This document shows positions 7,958 to 14,334 of a stretch of DNA of 14,334 nt, piece by piece (the stretch's first letter is position 1; each line of letters begins with the position of its first letter). The notes beneath the pieces were generated by a model. That model searched no databases. It worked only from the letters and a program-made list of their open reading frames with translations, and was not told the origin of the DNA. Source of the stretch: Victivallales bacterium (GTDB lineage: Bacteria; Verrucomicrobiota; Lentisphaeria; Victivallales; JAUVCU01); the NCBI GenBank assembly GCA_029934175.1, contig JAOZMT010000018.1, positions 1-14,334 on the forward strand, given 5' to 3'. Made by a program: the position numbers and the translations under genes.

Positions 7958-9553
7958 GTTTGATTCGGTATATATTTTATCCTTCCAATCAATATCTTCA
8001 CGACGGTCGAATAATATTAAATGCGACTCTGTTGCACCACATTTATCTGCATACTTCGCAGTTTGTTTTAAACCTTTCGTTTTATATTTATCGAATGCAA
8101 CATCTGTTTTTTGTCGATTTGTTCTAACTTTCAATTCGATTACAATGCGTTGTTCTCCAGTTGGCGAGTTCCATTTTAAATATAAATCAGTTCGTTTAGT
8201 TCCTAAACCATATTCTCTGTCTATTCTACCATGTCCATTAGCAACTCTTTGTAAAAAAGCTTGAAAAACTAATTGAGGAGCCGCTTCTTTATAGCCTTTG
8301 ATTTTTCTTGACCATATTTCACTGTTTTCACGCCAAAACTGAGAAAACATAGAAAAGAGTTTATCTGTATTTAAAGATTGATCTTCATTAACCCATTTAG
8401 GTTTCATATAACTTAAAAAATGCGTTTGCATAACAGAAGTTAATTCTCTTGGTAAAACTTCTTTGTAAATTTTATTTGCAATAACCAAGCCTTCTGTTGT
8501 TTTTTTTATCAATCCTAAATCTATACAATATGTTATATCTTCATCATTTATAAAATCTTCTGTCTTTATTTTCTCTGAATCTTCTGTGTCATAACCTGTA
8601 AACATAGGATTTATTACACGATAAACCCTTTCTTGCTTTAATTTATCAGCTAATTGATCAAGATGAGTTTGACGAGATAATATTAATTTTTCTTTAGCAA
8701 CTTCTATCATCTCTGCACTAATCGCAATTGAACGGTCTTGATTTTCTTCCATTTTAAAACAAACTTCAAAAGCTAAAGCATTAACTAACCAAGGTTGTCC
8801 ATCTGTTAAGTCATAAACTAAATCAAAAACAGCATCTTCAAAAACTTGACCTGTTTCTTTTGTATGTTCTAAATATAATTGTTCAATATCTTCTCTTAAA
8901 AAGTTACCAATAGTTAAAGATTCTGATTTAATATTAAAACAACTTCCACCTGTTATATGTTTTGGGTCAATATTTAACAAACGATAATCTTTTATATCTA
9001 AAACTCCAGTCAACATTATAGACCAAGGAAAATATTCTCCACGATTTGCATATCCCGCACGAAGTTGACTTAATATAGATATTATAGCATCGCCATGCAA
9101 TGCATCTATCTCATCTATAAGTAAAAATACAGGTTTTTCCATTAATTCAGATAATTCATATAAAAATTCATTTAAAGCATTTTTAAAATTTCCACTTTCA
9201 GTAACTTCATTTATTATTTCTTTTATTTCTTTTTTTAGTCCAAAAAGTAACTTTATTTCTATTTTTAATGCGATTAATATAGAATGAATTGCTTCATTTA
9301 TATTATCTTTTGCACCTCTCGCAGATTCAATATTTACATAAATTGCATTATAATTCCCCTCTGCATTAATTTTATCTCGTAGTGCTAAAATACAACTTGT
9401 TTTCCCACTTTGTCGTGGAGCATGCAATAAAAAATATTTTTTATCATTTATTAAATCCATTACTTCTTTTAAATCCCATCTTTCCAATGGATTTAATTTA
9501 TAATGTTCTTCCATATTTACTGGACCAGCCGTATTAAAATGTTTTCTACCCAT
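7919..9553 (-). CDS. AAA family ATPase with C-terminal PD-(D/E)XK-like nuclease domain
   Basis: The predicted protein has 544 residues and is soluble. It belongs to an ATP-binding family known to me as often multi-copy in a genome. The N-terminus has FNTAGPVNMEEHY (6–18). Walker A is HAPRQSGKTS at 44–53 and Walker B is VFLLIDEIDAL at 142–152; GNFLREDIEQLY and DLTDGQPWLVNALAFE follow. The C-terminal part has a PD-(D/E)XK pattern: GLGTKRTDLYL with D456, IVIELKV with E473 and K475, and KQTAKYAD with Q497. It probably couples ATP hydrolysis to nucleic-acid or protein handling; no target is known. An in-frame ATG at 9598 would give 15 more residues and overlap the DUF362 gene. I prefer 9553 because AAGGAG lies six bases upstream and the family motif begins there. 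Its 3' end is repeated upstream of it. Confidence 0.8.
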   Translation of the reverse strand: MGRKHFNTAGPVNMEEHYKLNPLERWDLKEVMDLINDKKYFLLHAPRQSGKTSCILALRDKINAEGNYNAIYVNIESARGAKDNINEAIHSILIALKIEIKLLFGLKKEIKEIINEVTESGNFKNALNEFLYELSELMEKPVFLLIDEIDALHGDAIISILSQLRAGYANRGEYFPWSIMLTGVLDIKDYRLLNIDPKHITGGSCFNIKSESLTIGNFLREDIEQLYLEHTKETGQVFEDAVFDLVYDLTDGQPWLVNALAFEVCFKMEENQDRSIAISAEMIEVAKEKLILSRQTHLDQLADKLKQERVYRVINPMFTGYDTEDSEKIKTEDFINDEDITYCIDLGLIKKTTEGLVIANKIYKEVLPRELTSVMQTHFLSYMKPKWVNEDQSLNTDKLFSMFSQFWRENSEIWSRKIKGYKEAAPQLVFQAFLQRVANGHGRIDREYGLGTKRTDLYLKWNSPTGEQRIVIELKVRTNRQKTDVAFDKYKTKGLKQTAKYADKCGATESHLILFDRREDIDWKDKIYTESNDENGYKIKIWGM

Positions 9554-9559
9554 CTTTTT

Positions 9560-9565
9560 CTCCTT
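9560..9565 (-). promoter_or_regulatory. Ribosome binding site deciding the AAA ATPase start
   Basis: A near-perfect AAGGAG is followed by six bases (AAAAAG) and then the ATG at 9553. It is the best ribosome site in the window. It makes the upstream ATG at 9598, which lies inside the DUF362 coding region, unlikely as the main start. Confidence 0.8.
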
Positions 9566-9567
9566 TT

Positions 9568-9606
9568 TTACATTTCCCAAATTTTTATCTTTTCTCAATT
9601 TTCATA
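9568..9606 (-). pseudogene. 3'-end relic of a second AAA ATPase–nuclease gene (direct repeat copy)
   Basis: This stretch matches the last 39 bases of the intact AAA ATPase gene at 32 of 39 positions. In the matching frame it reads EKIKIWEM-stop after a TGA, against YKIKIWGM-stop in the intact gene. It overlaps the last six or so codons of the DUF362 gene in another frame, so that gene's MKIEKR end may come from the relic. It probably marks a lost tandem paralogue or an insertion event. It is short and AT-rich, so chance convergence is not fully excluded. Confidence 0.5.
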
Positions 9607-10781
9607 ATTTCAATAATTTTGCTTGAGACTGGAGGACAACCTTTTATAAAAACTCCTTTGTCACGATGTTTTATTGTGCAATTTCCTATACACAAAGTTC
9701 CGTCAGGTAATTCATTATGTCCTTTTCCTATGGCTATATTAATTTTTTCTTCTTTAGGGTAATATTCTTTTAAAAAGTCAGTATGTTGTTTTAGAAATAA
9801 AAGCAATGTTGACTGACATGCACTGCAAGACTGTTTATCTAAAATATTAAATCCTGGATGATTTAATGCAATATTTTTTGGTGGCTCTTCAAATTTTTTT
9901 GTATATTGTCGCCAATTATCTGTTGTTACATCAATTTTATCTATATCAATCTCTCCATAACCTCGTTCAGCAGCTAAGTATAAATGTGGAACTTTTTTTG
10001 CAGTCGTTCCCATAAGTTCACATGCGACTGCATCAACCGCAAAAACATCAACTCCAACAAGAACTATTCCTAAATCTTTTGGACTTCCAGCACTTGGACC
10101 AAGCCCTTCAAGACAAGTTGAACCATCAACTATTGAAAGATGTGGTCTAAGCGCATACGCCATATCAGCAATTGCAATATTCAAAGGGCGTTCATTGACT
10201 CCTTCAACAGAAGGCAACATGTGCAATTTAACCTTACTTTTACGCCACAAACACCCCTTCATATTTTTCATTGCCAAGGTAACGCCTGTGTGCATGTGCA
10301 TTTTCATAACAGGAATTGATACAATAATATCATACTCCATAATTTCTGGGCATAGTTTTAGAGAATCTATTGCAATTCCATCAGGTAAAGCAACATCGAC
10401 GAATTTCCTCGCATCCATATCTATCAACAAACAATTTCGCTCTTTTGCGACTTGTGCAATTCCTGTAACTTCATAAGCTTCCATTGTATTTACACCAGTT
10501 ATAGGACTCTCACCTATAACAACTTCTGCTCCAACTTTCTGAAAAGCATCAATAGAAGCAGCCACTACTTCTGGGTTTGTTGTTACTCCGGCTCCTGCTA
10601 ATGCTAATCGTCCAACATTTGGCTTTAATAAAACCTTTTTCCCTTTAGCATAAGATAAATCAACTTTCGACAATGCTTCTATTGTATTATCATAAGCATT
10701 TTTACCACTAACCAAATGGACTTTTGATCTTTTAGCAATCTCTCCTAAAAATGGAGTTTCTGATATTTTAAAATGTTCCAT
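9585..10781 (-). CDS. DUF362 domain protein with C-terminal cysteine cluster
   Basis: This 398-residue soluble protein is a clear DUF362 member. It has VLLKPNVG at 50–57, GAGVTTNPEVVAASIDAF at 63–80, VVIGESP at 87–93, DIIVSIPVMKMHMHTGVTLAMKNMKG at 151–176 (with the family KxH and KNxKG motifs), VDGSTCLEGLGPSAG at 218–232 and GVDVFAVDAVACELMG at 243–258. Some DUF362 proteins carry a ferredoxin-like 4Fe-4S domain. Here the C-terminus has no classical ferredoxin motif but has C319-x2-C322, C364-x3-C368 and C382 (GCPPVSSKI), which could bind a cluster or zinc. The function is unknown; family members are thought to act with iron–sulfur or redox partners. The start has AGGG five bases upstream, seven bases after the phosphoesterase stop. 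The extreme C-terminus overlaps the AAA gene relic. Confidence 0.85.
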   Translation of the reverse strand: MEHFKISETPFLGEIAKRSKVHLVSGKNAYDNTIEALSKVDLSYAKGKKVLLKPNVGRLALAGAGVTTNPEVVAASIDAFQKVGAEVVIGESPITGVNTMEAYEVTGIAQVAKERNCLLIDMDARKFVDVALPDGIAIDSLKLCPEIMEYDIIVSIPVMKMHMHTGVTLAMKNMKGCLWRKSKVKLHMLPSVEGVNERPLNIAIADMAYALRPHLSIVDGSTCLEGLGPSAGSPKDLGIVLVGVDVFAVDAVACELMGTTAKKVPHLYLAAERGYGEIDIDKIDVTTDNWRQYTKKFEEPPKNIALNHPGFNILDKQSCSACQSTLLLFLKQHTDFLKEYYPKEEKINIAIGKGHNELPDGTLCIGNCTIKHRDKGVFIKGCPPVSSKIIEIMKIEKR

Positions 10782-10788
10782 CGTTTCC

Positions 10789-11586
10789 CTAAAGTAATAT
10801 TTGTTTGTATAAAAATTTATCTTTATATTCTATTAGTGCTAATGACTTATTTTTTGTTACAGATCCTGAGCATATTTCACCACATCCTTCTTCATTTATC
10901 TTTGCATAAGGATTATGAATATGACCACACAAAGATAATGAAAGTTTTTTAGATTTTAATAAATTTACTACTCTTTTTTGCCCCCATAATCTATGTCGCC
11001 ATCTAAAAAAATTATTATCCTCATCTAATGGATAATGACCAATTAATATATTTGTTTTATCTACATTTTCATTACAAATTTTTTCGATAAATTCAGATGA
11101 GTCTCTCTTCAAATAACCACATGAAGATATTAAATTTGATGGCCAACTTTCATTGATTAAAATAAAATTATAATTTTCAATATTAACCATAGCTGGTAAA
11201 TTATTTAAACTTAAGTTAAATTTAGAGTTCATTTTCTTAAATGTAGATTTTAATGCATCATTACACTCTTTATTATGAACATAATAATCATGATTACCAG
11301 GAGTATATAAAAGAGATATCTCAGAATCAAGTAAAGGTTGTAAAATATCTAATGATTGCTGAAATTCTCCAAGTTGACCAGTAGATGTTAAATCTCCTGT
11401 GCATATAGCGATGTCAGGGTTTTCATCTAAAATATACTTAACAGCTACTTTTAAACTGTCTTGATTATGTTGAAATTGTCTTCTATATTTAAAATTAAAA
11501 ACTCCAACTAATCGTTTATCAAAATAAGCGCCTAAACTTTCAGCAGGTCCACCTGCATGTGAATCTGAAAAATGAATTATTTTCAT
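10789..11586 (-). CDS. Calcineurin-like metallophosphoesterase
   Basis: This 265-residue protein is a compact calcineurin-type metallophosphoesterase with every metal-binding motif present. DSH is at 8–10, GDLTSTG at 64–70, GNHD at 97–100, GHYP at 183–186 and GHIH at 221–224, predicting a two-metal phosphoesterase. No signal peptide or membrane helix is visible, so it probably acts in the cytoplasm. The overall layout resembles CpdA/Icc-type cyclic-nucleotide phosphodiesterases, but the substrate may equally be a nucleotide, a nucleic acid or a phosphoprotein. It starts seven bases after the stop of the Ser/Thr kinase, with only a weak purine stretch (AAGTAAGA) upstream, so it is probably read by coupled translation. 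It stops seven bases before the DUF362 gene. Pairing with a kinase suggests, but does not show, a reversing role. Confidence 0.85.
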   Translation of the reverse strand: MKIIHFSDSHAGGPAESLGAYFDKRLVGVFNFKYRRQFQHNQDSLKVAVKYILDENPDIAICTGDLTSTGQLGEFQQSLDILQPLLDSEISLLYTPGNHDYYVHNKECNDALKSTFKKMNSKFNLSLNNLPAMVNIENYNFILINESWPSNLISSCGYLKRDSSEFIEKICNENVDKTNILIGHYPLDEDNNFFRWRHRLWGQKRVVNLLKSKKLSLSLCGHIHNPYAKINEEGCGEICSGSVTKNKSLALIEYKDKFLYKQILL

Positions 11587-11593
11587 TCTTACT

Positions 11594-13888
11594 TTACTTA
11601 CACGACTTTAAAACTTCAAGCTCTTTTTTCCAATCAGAATCATTTGCTGTTGCAATAGCTTTATCATAATCTCCTGAAAATAGATGATAATATGATACAG
11701 CGTTTGCATTATTTTGTTTTTTAGCTATTTTTTCCAATACCTTGTCCAAAGTTTTACTTTTCAACTTAGATAATGGAATTTGTGCTTTTGTGAATTTTTC
11801 CCCCATTTTATGATAATGAATTTTGCCATTTTTAACCTTATCGGACTCACCAAGAAAAATCGCATTTATCATTACTCCAGAAACGACACAACCATTTTTA
11901 ATATCATTTTGAATACCATTTGCACACTTCGCAGCTTCTGCTATTGTCTTTTCCCAATTCTGTAACGGGTTTATAAGTTCTGCATAAGTCGCAGGTATTT
12001 GGATGTCTTTGCTTTTATTAAAAAAATCAGCAAGGTTATCTAAGTCTTCTGCTTGAATTCTAGAATTTAATAACTTTCTTGAGTCTGTAAATGCACCATT
12101 TATCATCTTTTCAATGTCAGATTTTTCTTGAGCTAGCTTTGCTATTTTTTCTTGCTCTGCCTTTTCTATTGCTGCTTTTTCGGACTCTTTTCTTCTCTTA
12201 TCTGCCAATTTTTGTTTTTCTTTTCTTTTCTTTTCTGCTACTTTCTCTGCTTCTTCTTGTTCTTTTTTTACTCTAATCTCTTCATTCTTTTTAATATTAG
12301 CAGATAATTCTTTTCGTATAGCGTTTCTCTTATTCTCTATTACTGTTTCATCCAAACCAAGACTTCCCATAAGCTCTTGTAATTCTTTAAATACATCTTT
12401 GTCTTTCTTGTTTTGAAGTTCAATCCCATTATTTATAAATGAATCATAACTTCTCCAAATTGATATTTTTACTTTTTTATTATTAAAATTATTAAGACTT
12501 CCATTAATTTCAGATATTAATTTTTTTGCACTTTCATAAAAATATGTGTCTACATCAGTTGATCCAACTAATAAACCTGTCGTATTGGTATTAGTTTTAA
12601 CTGGCTTTGTTTTTTTAGATTGTTGTGCTTTTTGGAAAAAATAATATCCAGCTCCACCAACTGTAATAAGAAATAAAACAATCAATATCACACCTTTTTT
12701 AGAATTATTAGTTTTAGGTTTAATTCTTGCTCTAGACAATGTTTGAGAGCCTACTACCTCTTTTTCAAACTCTTCATTTGAAAATTTTCCTGTGCTAAAT
12801 TTATTAGTTTTAAAACTTCTTGTCGTTGTTGAATCTTTATGAAAACGCTTAGATGATGTTGTCACTGTGCTTTTATGCAAACTCATCGTCTTTCCGCCTG
12901 CTGCTTTTCCTCCCATCGAGGATAATTGCTTCTCGCTAAATGATAAAGGAGCTTTCCCACGACGAACCATTCGTAAATCATCAACTAGTTCATCTGCACT
13001 CTGATAGCGTTGATTTACATTTTTCGCCATCATTTTACAAATAATCATTGATACATATTTATTAATTTTTTTATTAACTTTATGCGGAGGCACTAAAGGT
13101 TCTTGCAAGTGTTTTCTCGCAATATCTGTTGCATCAGTTCCTTCAAAAGCAAATTTCCCAGTAATTAAATGGTAAAAAGTAGCTCCCAAACTATAAATAT
13201 CACTTCTAACATCCATTACTGCACCTGTTAAGTGTTCAGGACTTATATATTGCGGAGTTCCCATAACTTCATCACTATCTGTATCTTCCTGATCTCCTGC
13301 AACCTTTGCTAAACCCAAATCTGCTAATTTTGATTTATTATTTGATGTGAGCATAATATTATCTGGCTTTATGTCTCTATGAACTAAACCAGCTTCTGTC
13401 CAAGCATAATCCAAAGCTTCCGATATTTCTGATATTACAGTTATTGCTTTTTCAACAGGAATAATTCCCTCTCGCTTAAGAACATCTTTCATTGTTTCGC
13501 CATCTACACTTTCCATAGCAAAATAGAAAATACCTTCATCTTCTCCAACTGCATAAGCTTGAACTATATGCGGATGATTTAATTTTGCTGCTGCTCGTGC
13601 TTCTTTAATAAAACCTGTAACAAATTCTGCATCACTTGCATATTTATCAGCTAAAACTTTAACCGCAGCTTGTCTATCAAGAGAAATTTGATATGATTCA
13701 AACACAATACCCATTCCGCCACGCCCAAGCTCTTTCTGAATGATGAAGTCATTAATAACTGCCCCAAAAGAAAGTCTTGTTTCTGGTGACCTTGCTATTT
13801 GCGAACAATGTCCACACTGGACATCTATTCCCAAATCAGTATTTTCTACCGCTAATATATTACCACAATGTTGACATTGAAATCTCAT
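11594..13888 (-). CDS. Membrane Ser/Thr protein kinase with N-terminal zinc ribbon
   Basis: This 764-residue protein is a Hanks-type kinase. Residues 1–30 form a zinc ribbon (C5/C8, C25/C28). The kinase domain (about 46–310) is complete: glycine loop GRGGMG at 55–60, lysine K77 in AVKVL, E96, catalytic HRDIKPDN at 170–177, DLG in place of DFG at 190–192, and GTPQYISPEHL at 210–220. A Ser/Thr-rich juxtamembrane segment (about 335–385) may be autophosphorylated. One membrane helix lies at 399–418, followed by an outer region with a Lys/Glu-rich coiled coil (about 525–595) and a C-terminal domain (about 600–764) I do not recognise. It probably senses a signal outside the inner membrane and phosphorylates cytoplasmic targets. 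The start has a weak GGAAAA site. It is probably the first gene of the series. Confidence 0.9.
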   Translation of the reverse strand: MRFQCQHCGNILAVENTDLGIDVQCGHCSQIARSPETRLSFGAVINDFIIQKELGRGGMGIVFESYQISLDRQAAVKVLADKYASDAEFVTGFIKEARAAAKLNHPHIVQAYAVGEDEGIFYFAMESVDGETMKDVLKREGIIPVEKAITVISEISEALDYAWTEAGLVHRDIKPDNIMLTSNNKSKLADLGLAKVAGDQEDTDSDEVMGTPQYISPEHLTGAVMDVRSDIYSLGATFYHLITGKFAFEGTDATDIARKHLQEPLVPPHKVNKKINKYVSMIICKMMAKNVNQRYQSADELVDDLRMVRRGKAPLSFSEKQLSSMGGKAAGGKTMSLHKSTVTTSSKRFHKDSTTTRSFKTNKFSTGKFSNEEFEKEVVGSQTLSRARIKPKTNNSKKGVILIVLFLITVGGAGYYFFQKAQQSKKTKPVKTNTNTTGLLVGSTDVDTYFYESAKKLISEINGSLNNFNNKKVKISIWRSYDSFINNGIELQNKKDKDVFKELQELMGSLGLDETVIENKRNAIRKELSANIKKNEEIRVKKEQEEAEKVAEKKRKEKQKLADKRRKESEKAAIEKAEQEKIAKLAQEKSDIEKMINGAFTDSRKLLNSRIQAEDLDNLADFFNKSKDIQIPATYAELINPLQNWEKTIAEAAKCANGIQNDIKNGCVVSGVMINAIFLGESDKVKNGKIHYHKMGEKFTKAQIPLSKLKSKTLDKVLEKIAKKQNNANAVSYYHLFSGDYDKAIATANDSDWKKELEVLKSCK

Positions 13889-14066
13889 TTATTTTTTCCA
13901 TTTTTTTATTTCTTATATTCCACTACAAATTAAGTATTAAACAATAATATAATTCACTTTCTGTAAAAATAAAGTTTTATTAGTTTTTTTTTAAGTTTTA
14001 TTTTATTAATTGACTTTTTTAATATAGAATCCAACAAAATAAAGTATTGCTTGCAAGGTTGAATAG
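13889..14066. other. AT-rich leader upstream of the kinase gene
   Basis: No gene is supported in these 178 bases. On the minus strand there are several TATATT-like stretches (for example near 13945–13955) but no convincing -35 at the right distance, so I do not call a promoter even though the kinase gene should have one here. No riboswitch or strong hairpin was recognised. Confidence 0.5.
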
Positions 14067-14276
14067 TTACATTTTAGGGTTAGACGCTAAAAAATAAATT
14101 ACTGCATAACTCGCAGATTTTAAATTTTTAAATGAATTAATTGTAGTTCCTTGTTTATCTTCATATTCCTGCAATTTTTTCTTCATAACTCTCTTTTTAT
14201 CATTAAATTGCAAGGCTGTTTCTTGAATAAATGATTTACTCCCAATTATTGCTCCATCTGTCCTGGTATATATTCA
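14067..14276 (-). pseudogene. C-terminal relic of a probable REP-associated tyrosine transposase
   Basis: After an in-frame TGA (14274–14276), the minus strand stays open for 68 codons to a TAA at 14067. It begins IYTRTDGAIIGSKSFIQE. The TDGAIIGSKSFI stretch resembles the conserved segment after the catalytic part of REP-associated (Y1, HUH) tyrosine transposases, usually of the form YFTDGAVLGSKEFV. The HUH and tyrosine motifs are absent and no start is present. The tail (NSFKNLKSASYAVIYF) does not look like the family and overlaps the dispersed repeat at 14103. It is best read as a decayed mobile-element end. The match is short, so this is moderate confidence. Confidence 0.5.
14103..14115. 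repeat. Dispersed short repeat, copy 2 (TGCATAACTCGCA)
   Basis: This is the second copy of the motif at 3122–3134, with one mismatch in 13 and a further shared ATT. It falls inside the non-homologous tail of the transposase relic. That is consistent with an intergenic repeat lying next to, or replacing, the original end of that gene. Confidence 0.4.
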
Positions 14277-14290
14277 GTGAACCCCATTTT

Positions 14291-14334
14291 ACCACAAAGT
14301 AGACGAAGTTTTTCGCAAAGAACACAAAGGTTTT
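14291..14334 (-). repeat. CTTTGTG-type intergenic repeat, cut by the window edge
   Basis: On the minus strand CTTTGTG (14329–14323), CTTTGCG (14320–14314) and CTTTGTGG (14299–14292) occur in phase-like spacing around AAAAACTTCGTCTA. From memory, sequences of this pattern recur in many bacteria, often just after GxxExxY-type and other mobile or accessory genes, sometimes read as LCVLC-rich C-termini. One frame here is open from the window edge (NLCVLCEKLRLLCGK) to a TAA at 14246, so it may be the end of a truncated gene entering from the right. Confidence 0.45.

Noticed and set aside
7919..9553. AAA ATPase–nuclease as part of a new antiphage system
   Set aside because: The neighbours are ordinary signalling, transport and DUF362 genes, with no methylase, reverse transcriptase, toxin or CRISPR-like array. 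The family is known as a dispersed multi-copy gene, so defence is not supported here.
9554..9598. Fifteen-codon N-terminal extension of the AAA ATPase from an ATG at 9598
   Set aside because: The extension overlaps the DUF362 gene, reads through the relic sequence in a different frame, and has no ribosome site to match the strong AAGGAG before the ATG at 9553.
12091..12276. Plus-strand frame coding a Leu/Phe-rich, membrane-like peptide
   Set aside because: It is the antisense of the kinase's Lys/Glu-rich coiled coil, which automatically reads as Leu/Phe on the other strand.

Overview
This is an AT-rich bacterial window (by eye about 30% G+C). All ten convincing genes lie on the minus strand, so transcription runs from high to low coordinates. 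The best guess for the host is a PVC-superphylum bacterium, perhaps Lentisphaerota. The grounds are a Ser/Thr kinase with an N-terminal zinc ribbon and a single membrane helix, an AAA ATPase–nuclease family that tends to be multi-copy, a DUF342 protein, and low G+C. No rRNA or other phylogenetic marker is present, so the placement is an inference.

Layout in the direction of transcription. The right end (14334–13889) has no intact gene. It holds a CTTTGTG-type repeat cut by the window edge, the C-terminal relic of a probable REP-associated tyrosine transposase, and an AT-rich leader. A long, tightly spaced series follows: membrane Ser/Thr kinase (11594–13888), calcineurin-type metallophosphoesterase (10789–11586), DUF362 protein (9585–10781), AAA ATPase fused to a PD-(D/E)XK-like nuclease domain (7919–9553), HDOD signalling protein (7007–7870), cation-chloride-cotransporter-type permease (4787–7003) and a FapA-like DUF342 protein (3158–4720). 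Gaps are 3–66 bases. After a 139-base gap with a good sigma-70-type promoter comes a second compact unit: a double zf-TFIIB zinc-finger protein (2653–3018), a CgeB-like glycosyltransferase (1512–2651) and a TPR–GT9-like glycosyltransferase (74–1522), with a 1-base gap and an 11-base overlap.

How the genes may work together. The upstream unit looks like a signalling and ion-homeostasis cluster (kinase, phosphoesterase, HDOD, FapA-like protein) around one transporter. The downstream unit looks like a small glycosylation cassette. These functional links come from gene order only.

The most unusual feature is the AAA ATPase–nuclease gene. Its last 39 bases recur, with 32 of 39 identical, just upstream of its start and overlapping the 3' end of the DUF362 gene. 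The upstream copy still encodes KIKIWEM-stop, against KIKIWGM-stop in the intact gene. A 14-bp-period repeat abuts the other side. This suggests the gene was inserted, or is the survivor of a collapsed tandem array. Nothing in the window is clearly a new defence system.
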